Shown here one piece after another: positions 17,130 to 27,424 of a stretch of 64,000 nucleotides of DNA. Position numbers and translations under genes: made by a program. The DNA is from VYFG01 sp965221795 (GTDB lineage: Bacteria > Pseudomonadota > Gammaproteobacteria > Arenicellales > Poriferihabitantaceae), in NCBI GenBank assembly GCA_965221795.1, contig OZ244914.1:2294001-2358000 (forward strand), written 5' to 3'. Positions within the stretch are counted from its first letter, which is position 1, and each line of letters starts with the position of its first letter. The notes under the pieces are model-generated. The model saw nothing but the letters and a program-made list of their open reading frames with translations, ran no database searches and was not told the origin of the DNA.

Positions 17130-20100
17130 ATGCTGAAAAACGTCTCTCTCGAAGACAAGTTTGACCTAAAGAGCGATAATGCCTACCTGACCGGGATTGA
17201 AGCCCTGGTTCGGTTACCACTGATTCAGCATCAGCTGGACCGGGAGGCGGGCCTCCATACTGCCGGATTTATTTCAGGCTACCGCGGCTCTCCGGTGGGC
17301 ACTCTGGACCAGTCGCTCCACCAGGCCCGTCACCAACTGGATGCCCACCATATCCGGTTCCAGCCCGGTGTCAACGAGGACCTTGCCGCCACCGCAGTCT
17401 GGGGAACCCAGCAGGTCGGCTTTCTGCCCGGACCGAAATACGACGGCGTATTTGCCATGTGGTATGGCAAGGGGCCAGGGGTCGATCGCAGCATGGATGT
17501 GATCAAGCACGCGAATGCCTTTGGCACGGCCCGCCATGGCGGAGTGCTGCTGGTGGCGGGAGATGACCATGCCTGCAAATCGTCCACGGTACCGCATCAG
17601 AGTGAACATATGCTGATCGGGGCGGCGGTTCCGGTCCTCAATCCGGCCAATGTACAGGACGTGCTGGATTTCGGTTTGTACGGATGGGCACTGTCGCGCT
17701 ACAGCGGGTGCTGGGTAGGACTCAAGGCCATTACGGAAAACATGGATTCCGCCATCTCTGCCGACCTTCGCCTCGACCGCCTCCACATTCGGGTGCCGGC
17801 AGACTTTCCGATGCCGGAAGGAGGCCTCAATGCCCAGTGGCCTTCCACTCCGTTACAACAGGAGCGCCTGCTGCATAAGTACCGGATCTATGCGGCCCGC
17901 TCCTTCGCCTATGCCAATCAACTGAACCGGATTACCCTGGATACTCCGGAACCACGCCTCGGGATCATGACGACCGGCAAGTCCCACCTGGATGTGTTGG
18001 AAGCGTTGCAGGACCTCGGGATTGACCAACAGACCGCATCCCGAATTGGCCTTCGAATCTACAAGGTCGGCATGAGTTGGCCGCTGGAGCCGGTCGCCAC
18101 CCATGAATTTGCCCGTGGATTGCAGGAGATCCTGGTGGTGGAAGAAAAGCGCAGCATTCTTGAAGACCAACTGACCGGGCAATTGTATAACTGGCCGGTT
18201 GCCGAACGCCCCAAGGTAGTGGGGGAGTTTGACGATCAGGGCCACGACTTGGTCACCAATCTGGGCGAATTGACGCCGGCCATGGTGGCACGGGCCATCG
18301 GATCCCGCATCATCCGGTTTTATGACAGCCCGTCGATCCGGGAACGGCTCGAATTCCTGGATGCGAAAGAGAGACGCCTGCGGACCACCCCCTCTCCCCT
18401 GACCAGGACCCCCTACTTCTGTTCCGGTTGTCCGCATAATACCTCTACCCGGGTGCCGGATGGCAGTATCGGGCATGCCGGCATCGGCTGCCATTACATG
18501 GTCCGCTGGATGGATCGCAATACCGAACTGTTTACCCAGATGGGCGGCGAAGGCGCATCCTGGATCGGCCAGGCACCTTTTACCACGACAGGACACACCT
18601 TCCAGAATATCGGCGATGGGACCTATTTCCACTCTGGAATTCTTGCCATCCGAGCCGCCATTGCTGCGGGTGTCAACATTACCTATCGCATTCTCTACAA
18701 TGATGCGGTGGCGATGACCGGTGGTCAACCGGTCGATGGGCGACTGACGCTGGCACAGGTCGTGGCACAGATGCGGGCCGAGGGAGTCAAACGCATCGCC
18801 GTAGTGGCGGAGGATCTGGATCGGGCCAGATCGCAGATTGCCGGGGTGCCGGATGTGACCTTGCATGCGAAGCCAGACTATGACCGGCTCTTGTCAGAAA
18901 TTCGGGAAATCCCCGGCACCTCGGTGATCGTGTTCGATCAGACCTGCGCGGCAGAAAAACGCCGGCGCCGGAAGCGGGGCCTGATGCCGGAGAGTGACAC
19001 CCGGGTTTTTATCAATCCGGATGTCTGTGAGGGTTGCGGCGATTGCAGCGCCCGGTCGAACTGCCTGTCCGTGATCCCAAAGGTTTCCGAACTGGGCCTC
19101 AAGAGGCAGATCGACCAGAATGCCTGCAACATGGATTTCAGTTGTCTGGACGGTTTTTGCCCCAGTTTCGTAACTGTCACCGGGGCCCGCCTCAAAATAC
19201 CTGAGGTCCGGGATGGTGCGGATGTGGAGATTGTGCTGGTAGAACCAAAGATGCCGGCTTTGGATCGTCCCTGGAATGTACTGGTGACCGGTATCGGTGG
19301 TACCGGCGTTCTGACCGTGAGTTCGATTCTGGCGATGGCAGCACATCTGGAAGGCAAGGGATGCTCTACCCTGAATCAGACCGGATTGGCGCAAAAGTTC
19401 GGGGCTGTGGTCAGTCATGTCCGGGTCGCCGCGAGTCAGGAACAGATCCATGCTGTCCGCATTGCCGCGGGTGATGCGGACTTGCTCCTGGGGTGTGATT
19501 TGGTGGTGTCGACGAGCCTGGAAGCATTGGCCAAGCTACATCCCGACCGCTCTACCGTGGTGGTCAACAGTCACCACACGCCGACTGCCGACTTCATTCG
19601 GGACCGGGATCAGGAGTTTCCCGTGGATGCGTTGCAACAAGCCCTCATTCGGGAAACGGGCCCGGATGTCACGGCATTTGTGGATGCTACTGATATTGCC
19701 AGACGCCTGCTTGGGGATACGCTGGGTGCCAACCTGTTTCTGCTCGGATATGCCTGGCAGCAAGGGCGGATACCGGTGTCCGTTGCGGCCATTGAGCAGG
19801 CGATTGAACTGAACGGGGTGAGTGTCGATATGAACCAGGCTGCGTTTGTCTGGGGGCGTCGAGCAGCAGTCAATCTCGCTGCTGTAGAGAGCCTTGCCGG
19901 ATGTGGTTCGGAGTTTCCGGGGCCACTTACGGAGCCGGATGAGATCATACAGTGGCGGTTCGATTTTCTGGTGCAGTATCAGGACCGACGCTGGGCGGAA
20001 CGATATCGGGAGTTTGTGCAATTCGTTCTCCGGGCGGAACCGGAGGAACGGGCCGGTGAACTGACCGTGGCGGTAGCAATCCATCTTTTCCGGTTGATGT

Positions 20101-20594
20101 CCTACAAGGATGAATACGAAGTGGCACGTCTTTTCAGTGACGGGCGCTTCCGGCAGCAACTGGCCGCCCAGTTTGAAGGGGACTACCGGTTCCGTTTCCA
20201 TATGGCCCCGCCATGGTTTGCCAAGCGAAATCCGCATACCAGGCAGCCGGAGAAAAGGCAGTTGCCCGGCTGGACCCTGGTCGGGCTCGGTTGGCTGGCA
20301 CCCTTCAAGAGGTTGCGCGGGACCCGCCTGGACCCGTTCGGGCAGTCGGAAGAGCGGAAGCAGGAGCGGGCCCTGATCGAAGAATACCAGGCCGCTATCC
20401 AGACCTTGCTGCCGAATCTGAATCCGGACAATTATGCCCGTGCGGTCGAGATCGCCAAGCTGCCGCAGTCGGTACGGGGATATGGTCATGTGAAAATGGC
20501 GGCGATGGGGCCCTACCGACAACAATTGGCCGATGGTGTCCGGAGATTCCGGGAACCGGCACTGAACGTAGTCTCTCACTCATCATCTCCGTGA
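17130..20594 (+). CDS. Indolepyruvate ferredoxin oxidoreductase, fused alpha/beta chains
   Basis: A single-chain (1154 residues) oxidoreductase converting an aryl- or branched 2-oxo acid plus CoA to acyl-CoA, CO2 and reduced ferredoxin. The N-terminal pyrimidine-binding part has AGFISGYRGSPVGTLDQ; the TPP domain has CSGCPHNTSTRVPDG and GGEGASWIGQAPF. INPDVCEGCGDCSARSNC is a 4Fe-4S motif, and the gamma/beta part begins VTGIGGTGVLTVSSILAMAA. The frame is open from ATG 17082, but MLKNVSLEDKF at 17130 is the family's usual start. It probably acts in aromatic amino-acid breakdown. Confidence 0.92.
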   Translation: MLKNVSLEDKFDLKSDNAYLTGIEALVRLPLIQHQLDREAGLHTAGFISGYRGSPVGTLDQSLHQARHQLDAHHIRFQPGVNEDLAATAVWGTQQVGFLPGPKYDGVFAMWYGKGPGVDRSMDVIKHANAFGTARHGGVLLVAGDDHACKSSTVPHQSEHMLIGAAVPVLNPANVQDVLDFGLYGWALSRYSGCWVGLKAITENMDSAISADLRLDRLHIRVPADFPMPEGGLNAQWPSTPLQQERLLHKYRIYAARSFAYANQLNRITLDTPEPRLGIMTTGKSHLDVLEALQDLGIDQQTASRIGLRIYKVGMSWPLEPVATHEFARGLQEILVVEEKRSILEDQLTGQLYNWPVAERPKVVGEFDDQGHDLVTNLGELTPAMVARAIGSRIIRFYDSPSIRERLEFLDAKERRLRTTPSPLTRTPYFCSGCPHNTSTRVPDGSIGHAGIGCHYMVRWMDRNTELFTQMGGEGASWIGQAPFTTTGHTFQNIGDGTYFHSGILAIRAAIAAGVNITYRILYNDAVAMTGGQPVDGRLTLAQVVAQMRAEGVKRIAVVAEDLDRARSQIAGVPDVTLHAKPDYDRLLSEIREIPGTSVIVFDQTCAAEKRRRRKRGLMPESDTRVFINPDVCEGCGDCSARSNCLSVIPKVSELGLKRQIDQNACNMDFSCLDGFCPSFVTVTGARLKIPEVRDGADVEIVLVEPKMPALDRPWNVLVTGIGGTGVLTVSSILAMAAHLEGKGCSTLNQTGLAQKFGAVVSHVRVAASQEQIHAVRIAAGDADLLLGCDLVVSTSLEALAKLHPDRSTVVVNSHHTPTADFIRDRDQEFPVDALQQALIRETGPDVTAFVDATDIARRLLGDTLGANLFLLGYAWQQGRIPVSVAAIEQAIELNGVSVDMNQAAFVWGRRAAVNLAAVESLAGCGSEFPGPLTEPDEIIQWRFDFLVQYQDRRWAERYREFVQFVLRAEPEERAGELTVAVAIHLFRLMSYKDEYEVARLFSDGRFRQQLAAQFEGDYRFRFHMAPPWFAKRNPHTRQPEKRQLPGWTLVGLGWLAPFKRLRGTRLDPFGQSEERKQERALIEEYQAAIQTLLPNLNPDNYARAVEIAKLPQSVRGYGHVKMAAMGPYRQQLADGVRRFREPALNVVSHSSSP

Positions 20595-20645
20595 TCGGAT
20601 TTCATGGGGAAGGGAAGGGGCATGCTCGGGGCGAACCGGGAAAAT

Positions 20646-20679
20646 TTGTATTTTGTAGACAAATCGGCTTATATTTGTC
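20646..20679 (+). promoter_or_regulatory. Promoter and GntR-like operator before the peptide ABC operon
   Basis: TTGTAT (20646-20651) and TATATT (20670-20675) are separated by 18 bases and make a plausible sigma-70 promoter. Between them is the palindrome TTTGTAGACAAA (20652-20663), matching the TTGTnnACAA consensus of FadR-subfamily GntR regulators. A second inverted pair, GACAAAT/ATTTGTC (20658-20664 and 20673-20679), overlaps it. No GntR gene lies in the window, so the regulator would act from elsewhere. Confidence 0.45.
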
Positions 20680-20807
20680 ATATACTGGTTTCGGGGTGGA
20701 ACCGTTGACAGGTGCCCTCTGATCAATCTTCAAATGCAGGGCATGTCAGTGAAGCCGAATCCTGACAGGCCTGTCCATGCGGATAAATTACTGGAGGTAT
20801 TCCATTC

Positions 20808-22409
20808 ATGTCCAAACTCGACCAACTGACACAGGAACTTCGGGCTGGCCGCCTGTCTCGGCGTGATTTTCTCTATGCAGCCACTGCACTGGGGTTCGGT
20901 GCTGCGGCCCCGACATTGCTTAGTACCGCACTCAGTACGGCCCATGCGGCCCCCAAGCGAGGCGGTAAACTCACGGTGGGCATCGGTCACGGGTCCACCA
21001 CCGATTCGCTGGACCCGGGTACCTATGAAAATGATTTCATGATCGGCACTGCGTTCTCTCGCTTCAATTATCTCACCGAGATTGACAATGAGGGCAATCT
21101 GGTTGGTGAACTGGCGGAGAGTTGGGAGACCTCTGCGGATGCCAGGGTCTGGACCTTCATGCTCCGCAAGGGCGTGGAATATCACAACGGCCAGACCATG
21201 GTAGCCCAGGATGTGGTGAATTCCTTCAACCATCATCGTGGGGAGGGTTCCACTTCCGCCGCCAAGCCGATTGTGGACCCGGTCGTGGAGATCAAGGCAG
21301 ACGGCGATCATGTGGTGGTGTTCACTCTGGAAGACGGCAATGCCGACTTCTCTTTCCTGGTCAGCGATTATCACATACCGATTTTGCCCATGCGAGATGG
21401 GGTGCTGGACTGGGCGTCTGGCATGGGAACCGGCCCTTATATCATGCAGTCATTCGATCCGGGTGTGCGCATGACCTTCACGCGCAACCCCAACTACTGG
21501 AAAGAGGGTCGTGCACATTTTGATGAAGGGGAATTGATCACCATCGCCGATGTCGGTGCCCGTACCAATGCACTGACTACCGGCGAGATTGACATGATGG
21601 ACCGTTGCGACATCAAGACCCTGCACCTTCTGCAGCGCAACAAGAATATCGTGGTAGAGGAAATCAGCGGTACTGGGCATTACACGATTCCGATGCGTTG
21701 CAATGTAGCGCCTTTTGACGACAACAATGTTCGAATGGCCCTGAAATTTGCCTTGGACCGTGAAGCGATGCTGGAAACCGTTTTGGGGGGGCATGGCACC
21801 TTGGGCAATGATCATCCGATTGGTCAGGGCCAGCGTTACCATGCCAGTGAACTGGAACAGCGTTCCTATGATCCGGATCAGGCGAAATATTACCTGAAAC
21901 AGTCCGGGATGGACTCCCTCACTGTCGACCTCAGTGCATCAGATGCGGCCTTTGCCGGTGCCGTGGATGCGTCGCAGCTGTATCGGGAGCATGCCGCCAA
22001 GGCCGGCATCACCATCAATGTACGATCAGAGCCGGGCGATGGATACTGGGCGAATGTCTGGAATACCGATAACCGGGGATGGTGTTTCAGTTATTGGGGG
22101 GGGCGCCCTACAGAAGACTGGATGTTTTCCACGGCCTATGCGGAAGGAGCCGAGTGGAATGAGTCTGACTGGAGCAATGCGAGGTTCAATGAACTCCTCA
22201 AAGCGGCCCGTTCGGAACTGGATGAAACCAAGCGTCGTGACATGTACGTGGAGATGCAGACCATCTGCCACAACGATTGTGGTGCGGTCGTGCCGGTGTT
22301 CAACAACTATATCCACGCCATTTCCAAGCGAGTCGCCCATGAAGAAAGCATGGCTACCAACTGGGCCAATGATGGTCAACGCTATATGGAGCGTTGGTGG
22401 TTTGCTTGA
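20808..22409 (+). CDS. Peptide/nickel-type ABC transporter substrate-binding protein (Tat-exported)
   Basis: The periplasmic binding component (SBP family 5, DppA/OppA-like; 533 residues). The N-terminus has a twin-arginine signal, LSRRDFLYAATALGFGAAA, with likely cleavage after AHA. The mature part has GGKLTVGI, then VWTFMLRKGVEYHNGQ and GTGPYIMQSFDPGVRMTFTR, all family signatures. A strong GGAGG lies at 20793-20797. It heads the operon of two permeases and a double ATPase and probably binds a peptide or a small amino-acid derivative; the ligand is unknown. Confidence 0.92.
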   Translation: MSKLDQLTQELRAGRLSRRDFLYAATALGFGAAAPTLLSTALSTAHAAPKRGGKLTVGIGHGSTTDSLDPGTYENDFMIGTAFSRFNYLTEIDNEGNLVGELAESWETSADARVWTFMLRKGVEYHNGQTMVAQDVVNSFNHHRGEGSTSAAKPIVDPVVEIKADGDHVVVFTLEDGNADFSFLVSDYHIPILPMRDGVLDWASGMGTGPYIMQSFDPGVRMTFTRNPNYWKEGRAHFDEGELITIADVGARTNALTTGEIDMMDRCDIKTLHLLQRNKNIVVEEISGTGHYTIPMRCNVAPFDDNNVRMALKFALDREAMLETVLGGHGTLGNDHPIGQGQRYHASELEQRSYDPDQAKYYLKQSGMDSLTVDLSASDAAFAGAVDASQLYREHAAKAGITINVRSEPGDGYWANVWNTDNRGWCFSYWGGRPTEDWMFSTAYAEGAEWNESDWSNARFNELLKAARSELDETKRRDMYVEMQTICHNDCGAVVPVFNNYIHAISKRVAHEESMATNWANDGQRYMERWWFA

Positions 22410-22627
22410 TAGCAATCCATACCTAACCCTATGTTGCTATTCTTGGATGCCTTGGCTGACCCCCGTTCATATATCGGCCGGGGGTCGGTCGGCTCCTTGT
22501 ATGAGTGCTTCCATTCTCAGTGTGAGTAGTTTTGCGTCTTGTGCGGTCATGCCCTGTGGTTTGGGGCACCCGGCAGGGCGCGAACCATCACCGGGTTCTC
22601 ACGACCCTCATCCTTGACGAAATCCCG

Positions 22628-23584
22628 GTGAACGATATCCTCCGCATGTTAGTGCACCGCCTCTCTCTGGGGCTGTTGACCCTGTTTGTAGTGTCGGTCA
22701 TTATTTTTCTGGGGGTCAGTATGCTGCCGGGAGATGCAGCCCAAGCGATGCTGGGCCAGGCGGCGACCGAAGATACCGTGGCGGCCCTGCGTAAGGAAAT
22801 GGGTCTTGATCAGCCGCCCTACATCCGCTATTTCTCGTGGCTGGGTGGAATCCTGCAGGGAGATTTCGGCACCTCCATTTCGAACGGGCGGGAGATTTCG
22901 GAACTGCTCGGCGGCCGTTTTGCCAATACGATTTTCCTGGCCGTTTTTGCGGCAGTCATTTCGGTCCCACTGGCATTGGCCCTTGGTATCCTGGCGGCAC
23001 TTTACCGCAATAGTCTCTATGACCGTAGCGTCAATGTGGTAACCCTGTCATCAATTTCAACCCCGGAGTTTTTTGTCGCCTATATTCTGATTCTGTTCAT
23101 TTCGGTCAAGCTGGGGTGGTTTCCAAGTCTTGCCAATGTCAGTGCCGATACACCGTTTTTTGACCGGCTGTACAAGACCTTTCTACCTGCCCTCACCCTG
23201 ACTCTGGTGGTGGTCGCGCATATGATGCGAATGACGCGGGCAGCGATCATCAGTCTGCTGGCGAGCCCCTATATCGAGATGGCGGCACTGAAGGGAATCA
23301 GCCGCCGAAAGATCATCACGCACCATGCTTTGCCCAATGCCTGGGCACCCATTGTGAATGTCATTGTGTTGAACCTCGCCTATCTGATTGTGGGGGTCGT
23401 GGTGGTGGAAGTCGTATTCGTGTATCCCGGTCTCGGTCAGTTACTGGTGGATTCGGTGAAACGTCGGGACTTGCCAGTGGTGCAGGCCTGTTGCCTGATT
23501 TTTGCCGCCACCTATGTGATTCTTAACCTGATTGCGGATATTCTGTCCATTCTCACCAATCCCCGCCTGCTGCATCCGAAATGA
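22628..23584 (+). CDS. ABC transporter permease, DppB-like
   Basis: Inner-membrane permease (318 residues) with a hydrophobic first helix (GLLTLFVVSVIIFLGVSMLP) and five further helices. The EAA-type loop is AALKGISRRKIITHHALPNA. I chose the GTG at 22628 because it gives the normal short N-terminus; ATG 22646 is equally possible, and the open frame back to 22532 has no family similarity. It partners the DppC-like permease, whose ATG overlaps its stop by 4 bases. Confidence 0.9.
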   Translation: MNDILRMLVHRLSLGLLTLFVVSVIIFLGVSMLPGDAAQAMLGQAATEDTVAALRKEMGLDQPPYIRYFSWLGGILQGDFGTSISNGREISELLGGRFANTIFLAVFAAVISVPLALALGILAALYRNSLYDRSVNVVTLSSISTPEFFVAYILILFISVKLGWFPSLANVSADTPFFDRLYKTFLPALTLTLVVVAHMMRMTRAAIISLLASPYIEMAALKGISRRKIITHHALPNAWAPIVNVIVLNLAYLIVGVVVVEVVFVYPGLGQLLVDSVKRRDLPVVQACCLIFAATYVILNLIADILSILTNPRLLHPK

Positions 23585-24486
23585 CTGAACCCGGAAGCTC
23601 AATGAAGTCTGTGGACGCCGTACCCCCACCGCCTCGCCAGGACGAGGGCTACCTGTCTGTCGCCTGGCGAGAACTGAAAAAGGCACCGCTCAGTGCACAG
23701 GTTGGGCTTCTGATTATCCTCATCTACTTGCTGGTGGCGATCTTTGCTCCTTGGATCGCACCCTATGGGGAGTCGGAGATTATTGGGCCGCAGTTTGAGT
23801 TGGCTGAGAACGCACCCCCTTTTGGCACCGACCACCTGGGTCGCGATATGTTCACCCGGCTGATCTACGGAGCGAGAAACACCGTCGGCATTGCCTTGAT
23901 CACTACCTTATTTGCTTTTATGCTGGGCGGTTCCTGTGGCATTCTGGCCGCCACCTTGGGGGGCTGGATGGATCAGCTTCTGAGCCGCACGGTGGATGTG
24001 CTGATGGCGATCCCGGCCCTGATCTTTGCGATGTTGTTGTTGACAATTTTCGGCACCTCGGTGATCAACCTGATCGTGATCATCGGCGTTTTGGATGCGA
24101 CCCGGGTGTTCCGGATTGCCCGGGCGGTCAGTCTCAATGTCGTGGTGATGGACTTCATTGAGTCCGCTCGCCTGCGGGGTGAAGGTTTGGCCTGGATTAC
24201 CTTGCGCGAAATCCTGCCTAACATCATGCCCCCTCTGGTGGCTGAGTTTGGCCTCCGGTTCTGTTTTGTGTTCCTTACTATCAGTGCGCTCAGTTTTCTC
24301 GGTCTCGGCATCCAACCTCCGACTGCGGACTGGGGCTCCATGGTGCGTGACACCTCCACCCTGATCACCTACGGTGAATTGGTTCCCCTGCTGCCGGCGG
24401 CGGCGATTGCTATCCTCACCATCGGTGTAAACTTTGTCGTGGACTGGTTCCTGCACAAGACCAGCGGCCTCAAGGATGAGCACTAG
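23581..24486 (+). CDS. ABC transporter permease, DppC-like
   Basis: The second inner-membrane permease (301 residues). The N-terminal cytoplasmic part leads into VGLLIILIYLLVAIFAPW, followed by FGTDHLGRDMFTRLIYGARN, the family hallmark, and the coupling loop ESARLRGEGLAWITLREIL. The start overlaps the DppB stop (ATGA), showing translational coupling. The ATPase gene follows after 24 bases. Confidence 0.92.
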   Translation: MTEPGSSMKSVDAVPPPPRQDEGYLSVAWRELKKAPLSAQVGLLIILIYLLVAIFAPWIAPYGESEIIGPQFELAENAPPFGTDHLGRDMFTRLIYGARNTVGIALITTLFAFMLGGSCGILAATLGGWMDQLLSRTVDVLMAIPALIFAMLLLTIFGTSVINLIVIIGVLDATRVFRIARAVSLNVVVMDFIESARLRGEGLAWITLREILPNIMPPLVAEFGLRFCFVFLTISALSFLGLGIQPPTADWGSMVRDTSTLITYGELVPLLPAAAIAILTIGVNFVVDWFLHKTSGLKDEH

Positions 24487-24510
24487 AGAACGCCGCTGAT
24501 CTCCGCCGTC

Positions 24511-26166
24511 ATGAGCAATCAAAAGAACGACATCCTGCTGGAAATGGAAGGCCTGATGATTGAGGGCTTTAGTGACGAGCAGTGGCACCAGATTGTCAGG
24601 GGCGTCGATGTGACCTTGCGCCGGGGAGAAATTTTGGGTCTGATTGGAGAGTCGGGCGCGGGCAAGTCCACTATCGGTATTGCCGCCATGGGCTATGCCA
24701 AGCCGGGTTGTCGGATCAATGGGGGCAGTATCCGATTTGACGGGATGGAACTGACCACCATGCCCGAATCCCAACGACGCAAACTAAGGGGCTCGCGGAT
24801 TGCCTATGTGGCGCAAAGTGCGGCTGCCTCATTCAATCCGGCCCACAAGCTGATCGACCAGTTTGCCGAGACGGTGATTGAGCATGGGAAGGGAACCCGG
24901 GACCAGGCATATGCCGATGCCTGTGACCTGTATGACCGGATCAAAATGCCGAACCCGGACCAGATTGGATTTCGCTATCCGCACCAGGTGTCCGGTGGTC
25001 AGCTTCAGCGCGCCATGACTGCCATGGCCTTGTCCTGCCGCCCGGATCTGATCATATTTGACGAACCCACCACCGCGCTGGATGTGACTACCCAGATTGA
25101 AGTATTGGCCACCATCCGGGATATCGTGGATCAGTTCAACACCGCAGCGATTTACATTACCCATGACCTGGCCGTGGTGGCCCAGATGGCGGACCGAATC
25201 AAGGTGCTGCGTTTCGGCGAGACTGTAGAAGATGCGGATACCCGTACCATGCTGTCTGACCCTCAGGAAGACTATACCAAGTCCCTGTGGGCAGTACGCT
25301 CCTTCCGTAAAGAAGAGGAAGCGCCGGCCCCTGAGAAGACCCCTCTGATCCGGGTCGAAAATGTCACCGCCACCTATGCCCGAGGCTTGCCGCCCGTACT
25401 CCAGAACGTCGATTTTGTCATCCATCGCGGTCATACCGTGGCTGTGGTAGGAGAATCCGGAAGTGGCAAGAGTACAACTGCACGGGTGATTACCGGGTTG
25501 CTGCCACCTACGGAGGGAACCGTCAGCTTCGATGGTCAGGCTCTCCCCCCTGGGTACCACCGTCGCAGCAAAGACCAACTACGCCAGTCGCAGATGATCT
25601 ACCAGATGGCGGACACTGCGGTGAATCCCAGGCATAAGATCCGTGAGATTGTCGGCCGGCCGTTGTCCTTCTATCTGGGGATGCAGGGAGATGAGAAGGA
25701 GCGACGGTTGCGGGAACTCATGGAGATGATTGAACTGGACCCCGACCGGTTTCTGGACCGGTTTCCGGGAGAACTCTCCGGTGGTCAAAAACAACGTATC
25801 TGTATTGCCCGGGCACTGGCCGCGGAACCCTCCTTCATCATCTGTGATGAAGTGACTTCCGCATTGGACCAACTGGTGGCGGAAGGGATCCTGCGATTGC
25901 TGGATCGCCTGCAACAGGAGCTCAATCTGGCGTACATGTTCATCACCCACGATCTTGCCACAGTTCGTGCGATTGCCGATGAGGTCATTGTCATGCTGCA
26001 GGGACGGATCGTGGAACAGGGACCGAAAGAGGAGATTTTCAGCCCCCCCCATCACGAGTACACCGACCTGCTACTGTCTTCAGTTCCTGAGATGGATCCG
26101 GATTGGATGGATCGGGTGATCGCGGAGCGGCGTGCCAAGGGAGGCATCCAGTCCGCCGGAAATTGA
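24511..26166 (+). CDS. ABC transporter ATP-binding protein, two fused nucleotide-binding domains (DppD-DppF-like)
   Basis: A 551-residue protein with two ATPase domains, which energises the permease pair. Domain 1 has Walker A GESGAGKST, signature VSGGQLQRAM and Walker B LIIFDEPTTALD. Domain 2 has GESGSGKSTT, LSGGQKQRICIARALA and FIICDEVTSALDQ. Domain 2 has ValThr where Pro-Thr is usual after DE. The fusion gives one heterodimer-like motor in a single chain and completes the operon that began with the Tat-exported binding protein. Confidence 0.93.
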   Translation: MSNQKNDILLEMEGLMIEGFSDEQWHQIVRGVDVTLRRGEILGLIGESGAGKSTIGIAAMGYAKPGCRINGGSIRFDGMELTTMPESQRRKLRGSRIAYVAQSAAASFNPAHKLIDQFAETVIEHGKGTRDQAYADACDLYDRIKMPNPDQIGFRYPHQVSGGQLQRAMTAMALSCRPDLIIFDEPTTALDVTTQIEVLATIRDIVDQFNTAAIYITHDLAVVAQMADRIKVLRFGETVEDADTRTMLSDPQEDYTKSLWAVRSFRKEEEAPAPEKTPLIRVENVTATYARGLPPVLQNVDFVIHRGHTVAVVGESGSGKSTTARVITGLLPPTEGTVSFDGQALPPGYHRRSKDQLRQSQMIYQMADTAVNPRHKIREIVGRPLSFYLGMQGDEKERRLRELMEMIELDPDRFLDRFPGELSGGQKQRICIARALAAEPSFIICDEVTSALDQLVAEGILRLLDRLQQELNLAYMFITHDLATVRAIADEVIVMLQGRIVEQGPKEEIFSPPHHEYTDLLLSSVPEMDPDWMDRVIAERRAKGGIQSAGN

Positions 26167-26362
26167 GTGTTGCAACCGCCCGGTGGGAGAGAGATGGCCG
26201 GGATCACTCCTTCTTTTCAGGGATGAACTCCCGATCTGAGGAGATACGGCACCCCGTTCCGAGCAGGTGATGTCGGACGTATCGAACTCTCTGGATTGAC
26301 CTGCGATCGTCGTCTGATCCAGCGTTTTTTTCGCGAGTCATCCGCGGGTCCCATGATGGCGG

Positions 26363-26701
26363 GTGATTGCCACCACGGTATTACTCCCTGTTGCCTTGAA
26401 AAAACTGGTCATCGCATTCACGATCCTGTCCCTGGTGCCCGCCGCATTGGTGGTCCCTTTGGTTCCCTTTACCTTTTTTCTGGTGGACGGCGAAGGGCGT
26501 ATTCCAGGCTATTTCCACGAATACCTGTTGCATTTCCTGGTGTTGGCCTACCCAGTGATTTTGCTTGCTTGCCTCTGGGGTGCGCGTCGTCTCGTGCGTG
26601 GAGGAACCCTGAAACTGGCGGTCGGGATCAGCCTGGTGCCCTTGGGAGTGTTTTTGCTCCTGTTGTGGACATTTCTGTGGGGTGGTATCGTGCTTCGGTA
26701 A
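26363..26701 (+). CDS. Small integral membrane protein, unknown function
   Basis: A 112-residue protein with about three to four hydrophobic segments: LVIAFTILSLVPAALVVPLV, then FLVLAYPVILLACLWG, LAVGISLVPLGVFLLLLW and a short tail. The start is probably GTG 26363. I do not recognise the family. It is separated by about 200 bases from the ABC operon and may be independent. Confidence 0.6.
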   Translation: MIATTVLLPVALKKLVIAFTILSLVPAALVVPLVPFTFFLVDGEGRIPGYFHEYLLHFLVLAYPVILLACLWGARRLVRGGTLKLAVGISLVPLGVFLLLLWTFLWGGIVLR

Positions 26702-26869
26702 TCCCGCAGAAATGGACAGAATCCCTGGCGTCAGGCCCACCCTTGTCCACGCCCCGGGCATAACCGGGGTTTTCGGATGTGTCCGGTCAATGGCACGATC
26801 AGAGAGAAATACCGCAGCCAGGAGAGCTGTGACCATTTTGCTGGAGTAGAGGGGTGACCGCCGTACGGC

Positions 26870-27424
26870 CTACCCGGGGGCAGTCGCAGCAAAATGGTGA
26901 TCCTGGTTCGCCACATCCCACAGTCGACTCAGGTTATCAAGACCCTCAAGGGTAAAGCGGTTGCGGAACAGTCCCCAGCCAAGTAAGCAGGCACAGCGCA
27001 GAGTGCTGTCTTGTGTAATGCCTTGTGAGGGATCAATTCGTCGATTCAGTTCCTGCAGTCCTTTCTGGACACGTAGACCCTGACGGGCAAGATATGGAAA
27101 CTGTTCCCCGGTTGCCCCATCGCTCTCCAGAATGAACTGGTTGATGGCAGCATCAATCAGGGTATTGCTCATGACGTAGAGTTCAAAATCTTCCACCTCT
27201 TGCAGGAAGACTGCACCGGATTTTTCCCGCACGTATTTCAGAATGGAGCTCGAATCGGTCAGCCTCAGAGAGCCATCCGTAAAGTAGGGCACCTTGGCGG
27301 TCGGTGATTGTTCTGCACTTACGGCAAAATCGGCTTCCACCAACGTGTAGTCAAAGCCAGACTGGGCCAAAGCCACCCGTACGTGACGTACGAACGGAGA
27401 GGTGATCGTTCCGTAGAGTTTCAT
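26870..27424 (-). CDS. Glutathione S-transferase-like protein
   Basis: A 184-residue GST family protein. MKLYGTITSPFVRHVRVALAQ is the thioredoxin-fold start, KVPYFTDGSLRLTDSSSILKY is the glutathione-binding segment with its conserved cis-Pro and Ser, and the rest is helical. The ATG at 27424 is chosen over 27442 because MKLYG is the normal GST beginning. It is the last intact housekeeping-type gene before the accessory island. Confidence 0.88.
   Translation of the reverse strand: MKLYGTITSPFVRHVRVALAQSGFDYTLVEADFAVSAEQSPTAKVPYFTDGSLRLTDSSSILKYVREKSGAVFLQEVEDFELYVMSNTLIDAAINQFILESDGATGEQFPYLARQGLRVQKGLQELNRRIDPSQGITQDSTLRCACLLGWGLFRNRFTLEGLDNLSRLWDVANQDHHFAATAPG

Noticed and set aside
17853..18866. 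Long minus-strand open frame (337 codons) inside the indolepyruvate oxidoreductase gene
   Set aside because: Antisense shadow of a strongly conserved gene; composition is typical of reverse-frame artefacts.
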